Positions 43,127 to 51,775 of a stretch of DNA of 64,000 nucleotides are shown in pieces. The stretch's first letter is position 1; every line of letters starts with the position of its first letter. The stretch covers positions 1 through 64,000 of the forward strand of contig JAOARC010000010.1 in the NCBI GenBank assembly GCA_025210745.1, written 5' to 3'. This stretch comes from Bacteriovoracaceae bacterium (GTDB lineage Bacteria; Bdellovibrionota; Bacteriovoracia; Bacteriovoracales; Bacteriovoracaceae). The notes under the pieces are model-generated. The model saw nothing but the letters and a program-made list of their open reading frames with translations, ran no database searches and was not told where the DNA came from. Both the position numbers and the translations under genes were made by a program.

Positions 43127-43213
43127 ACATTTCCTAGTCTTTTTGCTCATATTTTTTTACATAGTGTTACAAAAAATCTAGAGTTTTTAAATAGATTTTT
43201 TAAGAGGATACCT

Positions 43214-44548
43214 ATGAAAACACTATTTATTTTTCTATTCACACTTTTGTCATTTGCAAAAAGTCCAACTGATTTTATAACGAAATCCAAAAACTATAGA
43301 TTTATCGATTTTACTAGAGCATTTTATGATATTACTTTTAATATCAAAAACAAAACAGTTAAAGTTAAAACTCAAATTTATTTTGATCAAGAACAAGATG
43401 GTTTTCCTATTTTTGATCTCATACCCGATGCCAAGTTAATTCAAATTAACGACAAAGAAACATCAATGGAAACAATAACCTCTCCAGATGGAGAAACAAC
43501 GTACAGATCTATCACAACAAAAGTTAGCGCAGGATCTCATATATTGACAGTTGAAAACTCTTTTTCAAAAGGCTTAAAGTTTGAAAAGGATTCTGTTGCA
43601 AGTGCTTTTTGGATGAGTGACTTAAATGACAGACAATACTTAGAACAATATATACCTAGTAATATTGAATATGATCAATATCAGATGACTTTTAATATTT
43701 CAGTGACACAAACAGATAAAGAACACAAAGTTTATGCCAATGGTAAATTTTCAAACAAAGCAAAAAATAAATTTAAGATTGTATTTCCACAGTATTTTAC
43801 GAGCTCTTCTTTATTCTTTCACATTGTAAAAAAAGATCGCTTTGATGAAACAAGCTTTGACTATATATCAAAAGCTGGAAAAGTTATTCCCGTAGTTATT
43901 TATAAAAAACCAAGTTGGTGGGGATCAAATGGATTAAAAAGTTTAAAACAAAATACAATCAAAATCCTAAAAGAGCTTGAAGAAAAGTTTGGTGCATGGC
44001 CACATCCTAGCCTCACAATATACAATGCTGGAATGGGAGGTATGGAATACTCTGGTGCAACGATGACTTCCTCAAGTGCTCTTGGACATGAGCTTACTCA
44101 CAGTTATTTTGCAAGGGGTGTAATGCCTGTTGATGGAAATTCGGGATGGATTGATGAAGCAATTGCCAGTTGGAGAGATGATGGATACAAAAAGGTATCT
44201 GAACCAAATTTTTCATCTACTTCTATGGCATCACATTCTATTTATAGAAGATATACAGACAAAAGGGCCTACACACAAGGGGCAAACTTTATGGCCTATT
44301 TAAATGAAAAACTTAAACAGTTTGGAGGGCTAACATTCTTTTTAAAAGAACTTCATAGTCATTATACTCATCGAAATATAACAACAAAAATTTTTATAAA
44401 AGAGCTTAAAATATTTAGTGGGATTAACTTTCAAAAAGACTTTGATAAGTATATACTAGCGAATAAAAATCAGATAAAATCAATTGAATCTATCGACAAT
44501 CCATACCATCCACAGTTAACTGAAAAAGAGCTTTTAAAGCTTTTATAA
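43214..44548 (+). CDS. Exported gluzincin metallopeptidase, paralog of 21607-22935
   Basis: 444 residues. Signal peptide (IFLFTLLSFA), beta-rich N-terminal half, zinc site HELTH (292-296) and Glu315 in WIDEAIASWRDDGY. Shared blocks with the first copy include NIEYDQYQMTFN, PVDGNSGW (PADGNSGW there) and the same length, so the two are paralogs separated by about 20 kb. GAGG precedes the ATG. Probably periplasmic or secreted. Confidence 0.82.
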   Translation: MKTLFIFLFTLLSFAKSPTDFITKSKNYRFIDFTRAFYDITFNIKNKTVKVKTQIYFDQEQDGFPIFDLIPDAKLIQINDKETSMETITSPDGETTYRSITTKVSAGSHILTVENSFSKGLKFEKDSVASAFWMSDLNDRQYLEQYIPSNIEYDQYQMTFNISVTQTDKEHKVYANGKFSNKAKNKFKIVFPQYFTSSSLFFHIVKKDRFDETSFDYISKAGKVIPVVIYKKPSWWGSNGLKSLKQNTIKILKELEEKFGAWPHPSLTIYNAGMGGMEYSGATMTSSSALGHELTHSYFARGVMPVDGNSGWIDEAIASWRDDGYKKVSEPNFSSTSMASHSIYRRYTDKRAYTQGANFMAYLNEKLKQFGGLTFFLKELHSHYTHRNITTKIFIKELKIFSGINFQKDFDKYILANKNQIKSIESIDNPYHPQLTEKELLKLL

Positions 44549-45133
44549 GCTAAAAGTTCCATATTTACGCTCAAAACAACTATAGTTGTTTTGAGCTCTT
44601 TTACAATAGAAATTTATATCGATTGGCTTATTAGAAATATTTTTATTATCTTTAAAATAAATGAATTTCTTATTTTCAACTAAAACAGTATCAATAAGCT
44701 TTAAATCTGCTTTAGAAGTAATATCTTTTATTATTTGTTTAATTTCTTTATAATAGACATGAGAACTAGGAATTTTAAACTGTTTTATTTTTATATAAGC
44801 TTCATGAGGCTTTATTTTATACATTTTATTAAAAGAGCTTTTATAAGTTGTTAACTTCATATCAGTTTTTTGAATAGCTTCAAAAAATGAATTAATCTTT
44901 TCCATTTTTTTTATTTGATCTCCAGAAAGTTTCAATTCAACTTTTCCTAATATTTTTTTCTTAAAGAATGAAAAAGTATCTGTATTTGTTATTATAGTAT
45001 ATGATTCTTTCTTTTTTAAAATAGCAAATTGGGCCACTCCATCATGATGATGACTTTGAAAAGCAAAACCAGTAAAGCTATAAGAAAAAGGTATAAAAAA
45101 AATAAATAGAATTACTGATCTAATAATAACCAT
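44543..45133 (-). CDS. Exported protein of unknown function
   Basis: 196 residues with signal peptide (VILFIFFIPFSYS). Lys-rich, His cluster SHHHDG near residue 28, two Cys near the C-terminus. It overlaps the end of the large metallopeptidase gene by 22 bases and is probably co-expressed with it. Its last codons contain a 28-base perfect palindrome. Confidence 0.55.
   Translation of the reverse strand: MVIIRSVILFIFFIPFSYSFTGFAFQSHHHDGVAQFAILKKKESYTIITNTDTFSFFKKKILGKVELKLSGDQIKKMEKINSFFEAIQKTDMKLTTYKSSFNKMYKIKPHEAYIKIKQFKIPSSHVYYKEIKQIIKDITSKADLKLIDTVLVENKKFIYFKDNKNISNKPIDINFYCKRAQNNYSCFERKYGTFSL
44569..44596 (+). terminator. Palindromic terminator candidate inside a convergent coding end
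   Basis: Arms GCTCAAAACAAC and GTTGTTTTGAGC around TATA, 28 bases, perfect. It lies 20 bases after the stop of the plus-strand peptidase gene and is followed by CTCTTTT. It is within codons of the minus-strand gene. Confidence 0.5.
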
Positions 45134-47691
45134 TGTTTTTCATCCTTACAATAATCAGGTTGATCTTTACAATCTTTTGGCATTGATCCTAAATATGCAT
45201 TTTGTGCACATCTAGAATACTTTTTGACCTTACTCTTACAATTTCCCCACTTAATTCGAGAAAAATGAGCTGGTAATAGTAAACTTGATCTGGTGGGTCT
45301 GCTAATAATCAAAAGTTTTTTATCTTCTAATTTGGCTCCACTAACTTGATTATCATCAACACTTTTTTCTCCGCTATACAACATACCTGAAGGACAGCTA
45401 TTATAATTTTCAAAGCTACTTACTTTAAATCTAGCCTCTATTTTTTTGAGACCCTTTTTACAATCTTCTACCAATTGAGCTTTTCTATCATCTGAATAAT
45501 AATTCAACTCATCAGCTTTTAACTTACATGAACAATTATATCTATTAGTAACAAGATAACTATTTCCATCAGCAAACTCTAAAGACTGAAAATCAAAACT
45601 TAATTTTTGACCTGTATCAAGTAAACTTCCTGGATTTTTTTTCAAATAATCAAAAGAAGTTACTTTTTCTTTTTTTAAACGTTTTGCACTACAAAAATCA
45701 TACCTAAACGAATACTGTCCATCAGCAAAAGGAGTTTGTGTTAAATACTCTCTTGCCTTTTTATGCTTTATGGCTTTTGCACATCCTTGATTATCACACA
45801 TACAGGAAATCTTTTTCTTCTGAGCTTCATCAAGAGCTTTCACATGATTAGACATAATTGAAGTTGTTTTCGATATCGATCGACAAGCATAAGAAGGATA
45901 GAATTTATACTTAGAAATATTTTTCGCATCAACTTTATCTTTTTCTACAAGTTTTTTAGAATCAAGATCGAGATACATTCCTTTTACTCTTTCTTTATAT
46001 TCATCACACAACCCCATTAAATGAAGAACTTCGTGAGTAATAGCAGCACAGTTAATATTTGCAGCATACTTTCTTGAATGGCTCCTCATACCAACCTCGC
46101 CAATTTCAATATCGACAATCTCTGGCCTTTCATCTAAGGGCACTTCATTGGCTTCTTTAGTATTTAAAATATTAACAGTTATAGACTCTCCCGTTGGACT
46201 TTTAAAATAAGTACTCGTCTTTGCAAGACATTTTTTCACTCTTTTGTGCATATCAGAAGCTGTTACATCTGCTTGTGTTGAATCTTTAAAGTTAAGAATT
46301 AAAGTTGCTTTCATTTGTTTTGCAGAAATTCTCTCCAGACTATAATTCATCGGAATTCCCGTTACAGAAGGCGAAATATTAGCTGTATCAACAAGTTTTT
46401 TCTCGCCAATTTCCAACTTTCTACACTGATTAATTTGATCCATAGTTTTTAATAGTTCAGCAATATCGTGATACCCTTCTTTTTTTCTATTTTCTTCAAG
46501 GTTTTTACAATAATAATTTGCTCCCACTTTTCCAAACAAATCAGATAACACATCATCTATTAATGAGTTATAAGCTTGAAGATGTTTTTCTATAAAACTA
46601 CAATCATACTTCAAGCAAACTTTTTTAGTTTTATAATCCTTCTTTTTGTGTGAAGTAGACATCAGTCTTCTTGCGAATGCTTCTTTGCAACTTCTAGACA
46701 TCTTAGCTTTATTTTTTCTATAAAACTTAATTGATTCAAAAGGAAAAGAAACTAATTCGATTGTTCTCGACAGATTGTCTTTGCTTTTAATAGTAGATAA
46801 ATTAGATAATGAACGAGGATAGAAGTCACAGTCTTCTATTTGCTTTTCAAAAAAACTTTCTACATCTCCTTCATAATCATCAATTTTTTTTAGACCTAAA
46901 GATTTAAACACACGACTCAATTCTTGGCTCACAATTTCTTGTCTACTATCAAGAAGATTTTCCTCAAGTTCCTCATAGCTTTTAACTGATTGTTTTATTC
47001 TTGAACATAAACTAGACTTAGAACATTTAACCTTCTCTTTTAACAAATTATTCCATGTCATTACTTTTTTTACGCAATCTAACTTTATATCAGAATAAAT
47101 ATCTTGATACTCAGCTTGAATATCTTTAATGAATCTATAACTAGAAGCTATTATTTTTTCTCTCGAACTTAATTGTCTATCCTCACATAGACTTTTAAGT
47201 GTCGAGTTATATTCACTTTTTGAAGGCTTAATATATCGATGATAAGGATAGTTTCTAGGAATAATCGCTTTACTATCTTTTTTAATAAAAAAGTCCTTAT
47301 TCTTTAATGTGTTTTTCAAATAATATGTATATGTATTTCGCTTTGTCTGTTCAACTTCACTTCTAAAATCTTTTATAAAGTTATCCAAACACTCTTTATA
47401 CTCTACAACATATTTAGACTCAGAACTTTGCTTAGACTTTTTAAAGAAAGATTGTGTCTTTTGAAGCATTGATTTTTGAAATATATCTGGAAAGAAGCGA
47501 ACTTTAATATTTGAAGCCTTATTAGTTACAGTAACTTTGATCTGCGTACTACTAGGCAAAGCATATAAACTAGAATAAGGTAGATGATCACATGTCCAAT
47601 TTACATGATAGGTTTTTTGGGTTTTATCTAAAGCAAAAGCCTTTAAAAACGAACATACAAAAATAATAGAAAATAAAATTACTTTGAACAT
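45112..47691 (-). CDS. Large exported metallopeptidase with HExxHxxGxxD site
   Basis: 859 residues from ATG 47691. Signal peptide (to about residue 21). The central part has THEVLHLMGLCDEY: His553, Glu554, His557 and Asp563, the zinc pattern HExxHxxGxxD known from snapalysin-type (M7) metzincins. The N-terminal half is Lys/Ser-rich and helical; more than 20 Cys, largely in the C-terminal third, suggest extensive disulfides. Much longer than M7 enzymes, so a new architecture is likely. Followed by the small exported protein. Confidence 0.7.
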   Translation of the reverse strand: MFKVILFSIIFVCSFLKAFALDKTQKTYHVNWTCDHLPYSSLYALPSSTQIKVTVTNKASNIKVRFFPDIFQKSMLQKTQSFFKKSKQSSESKYVVEYKECLDNFIKDFRSEVEQTKRNTYTYYLKNTLKNKDFFIKKDSKAIIPRNYPYHRYIKPSKSEYNSTLKSLCEDRQLSSREKIIASSYRFIKDIQAEYQDIYSDIKLDCVKKVMTWNNLLKEKVKCSKSSLCSRIKQSVKSYEELEENLLDSRQEIVSQELSRVFKSLGLKKIDDYEGDVESFFEKQIEDCDFYPRSLSNLSTIKSKDNLSRTIELVSFPFESIKFYRKNKAKMSRSCKEAFARRLMSTSHKKKDYKTKKVCLKYDCSFIEKHLQAYNSLIDDVLSDLFGKVGANYYCKNLEENRKKEGYHDIAELLKTMDQINQCRKLEIGEKKLVDTANISPSVTGIPMNYSLERISAKQMKATLILNFKDSTQADVTASDMHKRVKKCLAKTSTYFKSPTGESITVNILNTKEANEVPLDERPEIVDIEIGEVGMRSHSRKYAANINCAAITHEVLHLMGLCDEYKERVKGMYLDLDSKKLVEKDKVDAKNISKYKFYPSYACRSISKTTSIMSNHVKALDEAQKKKISCMCDNQGCAKAIKHKKAREYLTQTPFADGQYSFRYDFCSAKRLKKEKVTSFDYLKKNPGSLLDTGQKLSFDFQSLEFADGNSYLVTNRYNCSCKLKADELNYYSDDRKAQLVEDCKKGLKKIEARFKVSSFENYNSCPSGMLYSGEKSVDDNQVSGAKLEDKKLLIISRPTRSSLLLPAHFSRIKWGNCKSKVKKYSRCAQNAYLGSMPKDCKDQPDYCKDEKQWLLLDQ

Positions 47692-47745
47692 CAACTAATG
47701 ATATCGGACAATATAAGTAAAATGTACAAAGCAATAATTTCCCGA

Positions 47746-47994
47746 CTAAAAAAGACGGTCTATACTTTGTGCCAAGATAAAATCTTTTTCCGTAAGAGTA
47801 TTACCTTTATCATGAGTCGTTATATTGATAGTACAAGTATTAAATGTCACCTGCATATCAGGGTGATGCATTTGTCTATTAGCTTCCCAAGCAACTGCAT
47901 TAACAAATGACATTGTCTTTAAGAATCCCTTAAACTCAAATTTTCTCGTAAGTTTTGATCCATCATTATTCCAATCAGAGTGTAATTCTAACAT
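47746..47994 (-). CDS. phhB: Pterin-4a-carbinolamine dehydratase
   Basis: 82 residues, slightly short. Active-site motif HHPDMQVTFN and the C-terminal THDKGNTLTEKDFILAQSID match the DCoH family. It dehydrates the carbinolamine made by phenylalanine hydroxylase so that the pterin can be recycled. Its ATG overlaps the phhA stop region by 7 bases. Confidence 0.93.
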   Translation of the reverse strand: MLELHSDWNNDGSKLTRKFEFKGFLKTMSFVNAVAWEANRQMHHPDMQVTFNTCTINITTHDKGNTLTEKDFILAQSIDRLF

Positions 47995-48797
47995 TTCATA
48001 GGTCCTTTATCATTATCTTGAGATGCTGGTGGATATTTAGGGGCAAAATCTCCCAATTCTTTTGATTTTTCAATAAGACCTAAAATATCATCATCTAGTA
48101 TAGAAAATAAATCATTAAATTCATTGATTACAAAATATAGAGGTTGCATTATATCAATTCTATATGGTGTTCTAAGAACATTAAGAGTTGAAAACTCTTG
48201 TTTTTCACTTTCATTGGTTAAACAATACTTTGTTTCTCCAATTGAAGAAAGAATTCCTCCCCCATAAGCCTTTAAACCATGATCAGTCTTTAAAAGACCA
48301 AACTCAATAGTAAACCAAAACAGTCGAAACAACCTTCTTCTATCCTTAGGGTTTGCCTTTAAAGCTAAATTACCAAATTTCTCCATAAAGTCTCCATAAG
48401 CTTGATTAGTCAATAACGGAGTATGCCCATATATTTCATGAAAGATATCAGGTTCTTTAATATAATTTAGCTCCTTAGGGATTCTAATAAAGGTGGCTGC
48501 TGGAAACCTCTTTTTAGTCAAAAGAGTAAAAAACTCTGCCGGCTGAATAATAGCATCAACTGGCTCTACCCCCCATCCCGTACAATCATTCAAAATCTTA
48601 TTTACATCTGGTAGTTGAGGCACTCTATCTTCTGAAAAATTAAGGATTTCTAGACCTTTTTTAAACTCATCACATGCTACAGACTCAATAACTTCAGATT
48701 GTCTTTGAATAAGTTTTGACCAAGTTTCGTTTTCTTCACTACTCCAATTTACAAATCCTTTTTCATCAACAGGATTAGAAATATACGTATGTCCCAT
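47988..48797 (-). CDS. phhA: Phenylalanine 4-monooxygenase
   Basis: 269 residues, bacterial size without a regulatory domain. Iron ligands His120 and His125 (FHEIYGHTPLL) and Glu165 (FWFTIEFGLLK). It hydroxylates phenylalanine to tyrosine with tetrahydropterin and oxygen in the cytosol. Coupled to phhB. Suits an aerobe that catabolises aromatic amino acids from protein. Confidence 0.96.
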   Translation of the reverse strand: MGHTYISNPVDEKGFVNWSSEENETWSKLIQRQSEVIESVACDEFKKGLEILNFSEDRVPQLPDVNKILNDCTGWGVEPVDAIIQPAEFFTLLTKKRFPAATFIRIPKELNYIKEPDIFHEIYGHTPLLTNQAYGDFMEKFGNLALKANPKDRRRLFRLFWFTIEFGLLKTDHGLKAYGGGILSSIGETKYCLTNESEKQEFSTLNVLRTPYRIDIMQPLYFVINEFNDLFSILDDDILGLIEKSKELGDFAPKYPPASQDNDKGPMKC

Positions 48798-48835
48798 ATT
48801 ATTTCCTTTTTTTGAAAGCTAGTTTACAATGACTT

Positions 48836-49480
48836 ATGCCAAGTTTAAAGCTTAATAGAAAATTTACAACGCTAAGCAAGGAAAAGCGTCTATACAAATG
48901 TTCTAAACCAATAATAGGACTTACTGGTGGTATTGCAACAGGAAAGAGTACTGTAAGCTTAAAACTTAAACATCAAAACTTTGAAATTATTGATGCTGAT
49001 AAACTTGTAAAAAATATCTACCAAAAAGAAGAAACGATAGAATTTATCAAAAAAAAAGCCAGCTCCTGTATCGAAAATCAAAGTGTTAACTTTGCAAAAC
49101 TCAGGCAAATATTTTTTAATGATAAAGAACTAAAAAATCAGATTGAAAATTTTATTTATAATCGATTAGAAGGCGCATTTAATAATGAGCTTCAAAAAAC
49201 ATCAAATAGTTTTATTATTTATGACGCTGCATTACTCTTTGAAAAATATATTCATCATAAAGTAGACTTTACAGTATGTGTTTATTGCTCAAGACAAAAA
49301 CAAATTGAAAGACTCCTTCAGAGAGATAAAATAGATCTTTCACTAGCAAACAAGATTCTTAAGCAGCAAATGGATATAGAAGAAAAAATCAAGCTTTGCG
49401 ACTATAAAATAGATAATAGTGGTACTATCAACACCCTCGATGTGAAAATTCAGCAACTTATAGACTTTCTTACGCTATAA
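48836..49480 (+). CDS. coaE: Dephospho-CoA kinase
   Basis: 214 residues. P-loop IGLTGGIATGKSTVS, EIIDADKLVKNIYQ, then YDAALLFE and the lid RLLQRDKIDLSLA. It has about 24 residues before the P-loop strand, longer than usual. TACAAT 5 bases before the ATG may be a -10 box of a leaderless message. Last step of CoA synthesis, separate from the operon at 29864-35604. Confidence 0.93.
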   Translation: MPSLKLNRKFTTLSKEKRLYKCSKPIIGLTGGIATGKSTVSLKLKHQNFEIIDADKLVKNIYQKEETIEFIKKKASSCIENQSVNFAKLRQIFFNDKELKNQIENFIYNRLEGAFNNELQKTSNSFIIYDAALLFEKYIHHKVDFTVCVYCSRQKQIERLLQRDKIDLSLANKILKQQMDIEEKIKLCDYKIDNSGTINTLDVKIQQLIDFLTL

Positions 49481-49552
49481 TCTTTTCAAATTTAGTGCAG
49501 AAAACCCAATAAGTAGGTATAAAGTCCCATATTTTATTAACAGGGATTAATA

Positions 49553-51307
49553 ATGAATTTTAATTATCTATATTTTTTACTCTTAATTATTAGTGGCCAT
49601 TCGTTTGCCCTAGCACCTTTAGTTTTTAAGTCTCAAAAACAAACTTATTTAAATAAAACCTTTAAATTTAAGTCTACTCATTTTGAAGTTTTAGAAAATA
49701 GTTTTTTTAATGAAGCTGATAATTGGTATAATCAAGACCCACAAGGGCAAGAAAATATTCAAGGTGTTGCTGCGGATAAAGCTCATGCTTTATACACTAA
49801 TAAAAACAGTATCATTGTAGCTGTAATAGATTCTGGTGTTGATGTAAATCATGAAGACTTACAAGGCTCAATTTGGGTTAATAAAAAAGAAATCCCTAAT
49901 AATAATATTGATGATGATGGTAATGGATATATTGATGATGTAATGGGATGGAACTTTATAGGTGCAGCTGATGCAATGATTAGCTTTATTAAAGATGAAA
50001 GTTTACAAAATAAATACAGACTCATCAATAGAAAGGATGGACAAGTTGAGGCAGATACCCTTGAGATCACAAGAGAGTTTACTCGACTTAGTAAGCTTAA
50101 AAAAGCTTACAACGAATCTAACCGAGACTTTCCTAAAAAATGGAATGAACAGTTAGATCAATTCGGTAAGATAATTAAGAACATCAGAACTGTAGAGAAA
50201 GCTGAATATGATTACTACACAGAACAAATTAATATTATTTTAAATAATGAACAAGTTATTAAAGAAACTCTTAATGTTTCTAAGATTACAAAAGAATTTC
50301 TTTATAATATTACAAGAGAAGATCTTCAAGAAGCAAAAGAGAGCTTACTTGAGTTTTATGAAACTTATTTAAACCCTATAGAGTCTTTAAAATCGGAAAG
50401 ACACTATAGTGAAATTGCATTGTTTTTTCACTATAATCCACAATATAATTCTAGAAAAGAAATAGTAAAAGATGATGAAGATAATCTTAATCAAAAATAT
50501 TATGGTAATAATAATGTTATAGGTCCAAATGCATTTCATGGAACGCATGTCGCTGGTATTATAGCTGCCAAACGTAACAACAATATTGGAATAAATGGAG
50601 TTGCTTCACAAGTAAAAATAATGCCCATTAGAATTGTACCAAATGGAGATGAAAGAGATAAGGATGTTGCAAATGCAATTTATTACGCAGTAGATAATGG
50701 AGCACAAATCATTAATATGAGTTTTGGAAAGCCTTATAGTCCAAATAAAAATCTTGTAAAAAAAGCGATTGAATATGCGCAAAAAAGAAATGTTCTTCTT
50801 ATTCATTCAGCGGGTAACGATAATACAAACAATGATAAAAGAAAAATGTATCCATCTGCCTCGTATCAACATTCTAATTGGATAGAAGTTGGAGCATCAG
50901 ATAAATATAAGTCCAATATATTTGCTAATTTCTCAAATTATGGAAAAAGAACTGTTGATATTTTCGCACCGGGAGTGAATATTATTTCAACAATCCCTAA
51001 TAATCAATATGCCAGTGCCAGTGGAACAAGTATGGCTGCCCCTGTTGTTAGTGGAGTAGCTGCAGCTCTTTTATCTTATGATAATAAATTAAAACCTCAA
51101 GAGATAAAAGACCTCATTATAACAACAGCAACAAGGTATCCTTTTCAATATGTTTTTAACTCTGATCTGGATGAACAAGTTTTATTTTCAACGCTAAGTA
51201 AAACAGCAGGCATTCCTAACCTTGCCCAAGCACTTCAGTTTTTAACAGAACTACAAGATGACAGTTTTTTTGATAGAATAAAACTAGGCTACTATAATCA
51301 AAGGTAA
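49553..51307 (+). CDS. Secreted subtilase with a large insertion
   Basis: 584 residues. Signal peptide to about residue 20. Triad: Asp93 (VAVIDSGVD), His332 (HGTHVAG), Ser493 (GTSMAAPVVSG). Asp-to-His spacing is 239 residues rather than about 30-50, with a charged helical insertion (about 140-310). A run of Asp/Asn (NNNIDDDGNGYIDDVMG) next to the catalytic Asp looks like a calcium loop. Followed 9 bases later by a small exported protein. Confidence 0.92.
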   Translation: MNFNYLYFLLLIISGHSFALAPLVFKSQKQTYLNKTFKFKSTHFEVLENSFFNEADNWYNQDPQGQENIQGVAADKAHALYTNKNSIIVAVIDSGVDVNHEDLQGSIWVNKKEIPNNNIDDDGNGYIDDVMGWNFIGAADAMISFIKDESLQNKYRLINRKDGQVEADTLEITREFTRLSKLKKAYNESNRDFPKKWNEQLDQFGKIIKNIRTVEKAEYDYYTEQINIILNNEQVIKETLNVSKITKEFLYNITREDLQEAKESLLEFYETYLNPIESLKSERHYSEIALFFHYNPQYNSRKEIVKDDEDNLNQKYYGNNNVIGPNAFHGTHVAGIIAAKRNNNIGINGVASQVKIMPIRIVPNGDERDKDVANAIYYAVDNGAQIINMSFGKPYSPNKNLVKKAIEYAQKRNVLLIHSAGNDNTNNDKRKMYPSASYQHSNWIEVGASDKYKSNIFANFSNYGKRTVDIFAPGVNIISTIPNNQYASASGTSMAAPVVSGVAAALLSYDNKLKPQEIKDLIITTATRYPFQYVFNSDLDEQVLFSTLSKTAGIPNLAQALQFLTELQDDSFFDRIKLGYYNQR

Positions 51308-51316
51308 TATTAAACT

Positions 51317-51775
51317 ATGAAAGCAATAATATTTTTCTTCTTACTTTCTTTAAATGCTCTAGCAAACTATACTTTTACAAATATGGAGCTTATTGATAAT
51401 TATTATGATCACCAACAAAAAGTTCAAGCTCACACAAAGTGGTCTTTATTGGTGTTTAATTCTTCTAGATGTAACAATCTACCAATGAGATGTTTTCCAT
51501 TTGAAACAAAGCTCGATGTGTTTATTCCAAACTTTCAAGATAGAATACCAAGTTTGAAAGTATTTAATATTGATACTTTTTGGAGTGATATCAATATTGA
51601 TTATGGTTTTGATGACTGTTTAACAGTTGCTCTTTTATATGACAATCAAATCATTGATTTTAACAAAGCAACTTACTGCTCAGACCAATGGACAAAAGAG
51701 GACCTCCCCTATTATCACTGGATAAATGATTTATTACAAAAAACAATAAATATGGTTAATAAAATTAATCAATAG
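51317..51775 (+). CDS. Small exported protein next to the subtilase
   Basis: 152 residues. Signal peptide (FFFLLSLNALA). Four Cys in the mature part (C-x6-C near residues 52-59, later two more). The WSLLVFNSSRC segment recalls a thioredoxin-like strand but lacks CxxC. Probably cotranscribed with the subtilase and possibly its partner; unproven. Overlaps the convergent ABC-F gene by 11 bases. Confidence 0.55.
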   Translation: MKAIIFFFLLSLNALANYTFTNMELIDNYYDHQQKVQAHTKWSLLVFNSSRCNNLPMRCFPFETKLDVFIPNFQDRIPSLKVFNIDTFWSDINIDYGFDDCLTVALLYDNQIIDFNKATYCSDQWTKEDLPYYHWINDLLQKTINMVNKINQ

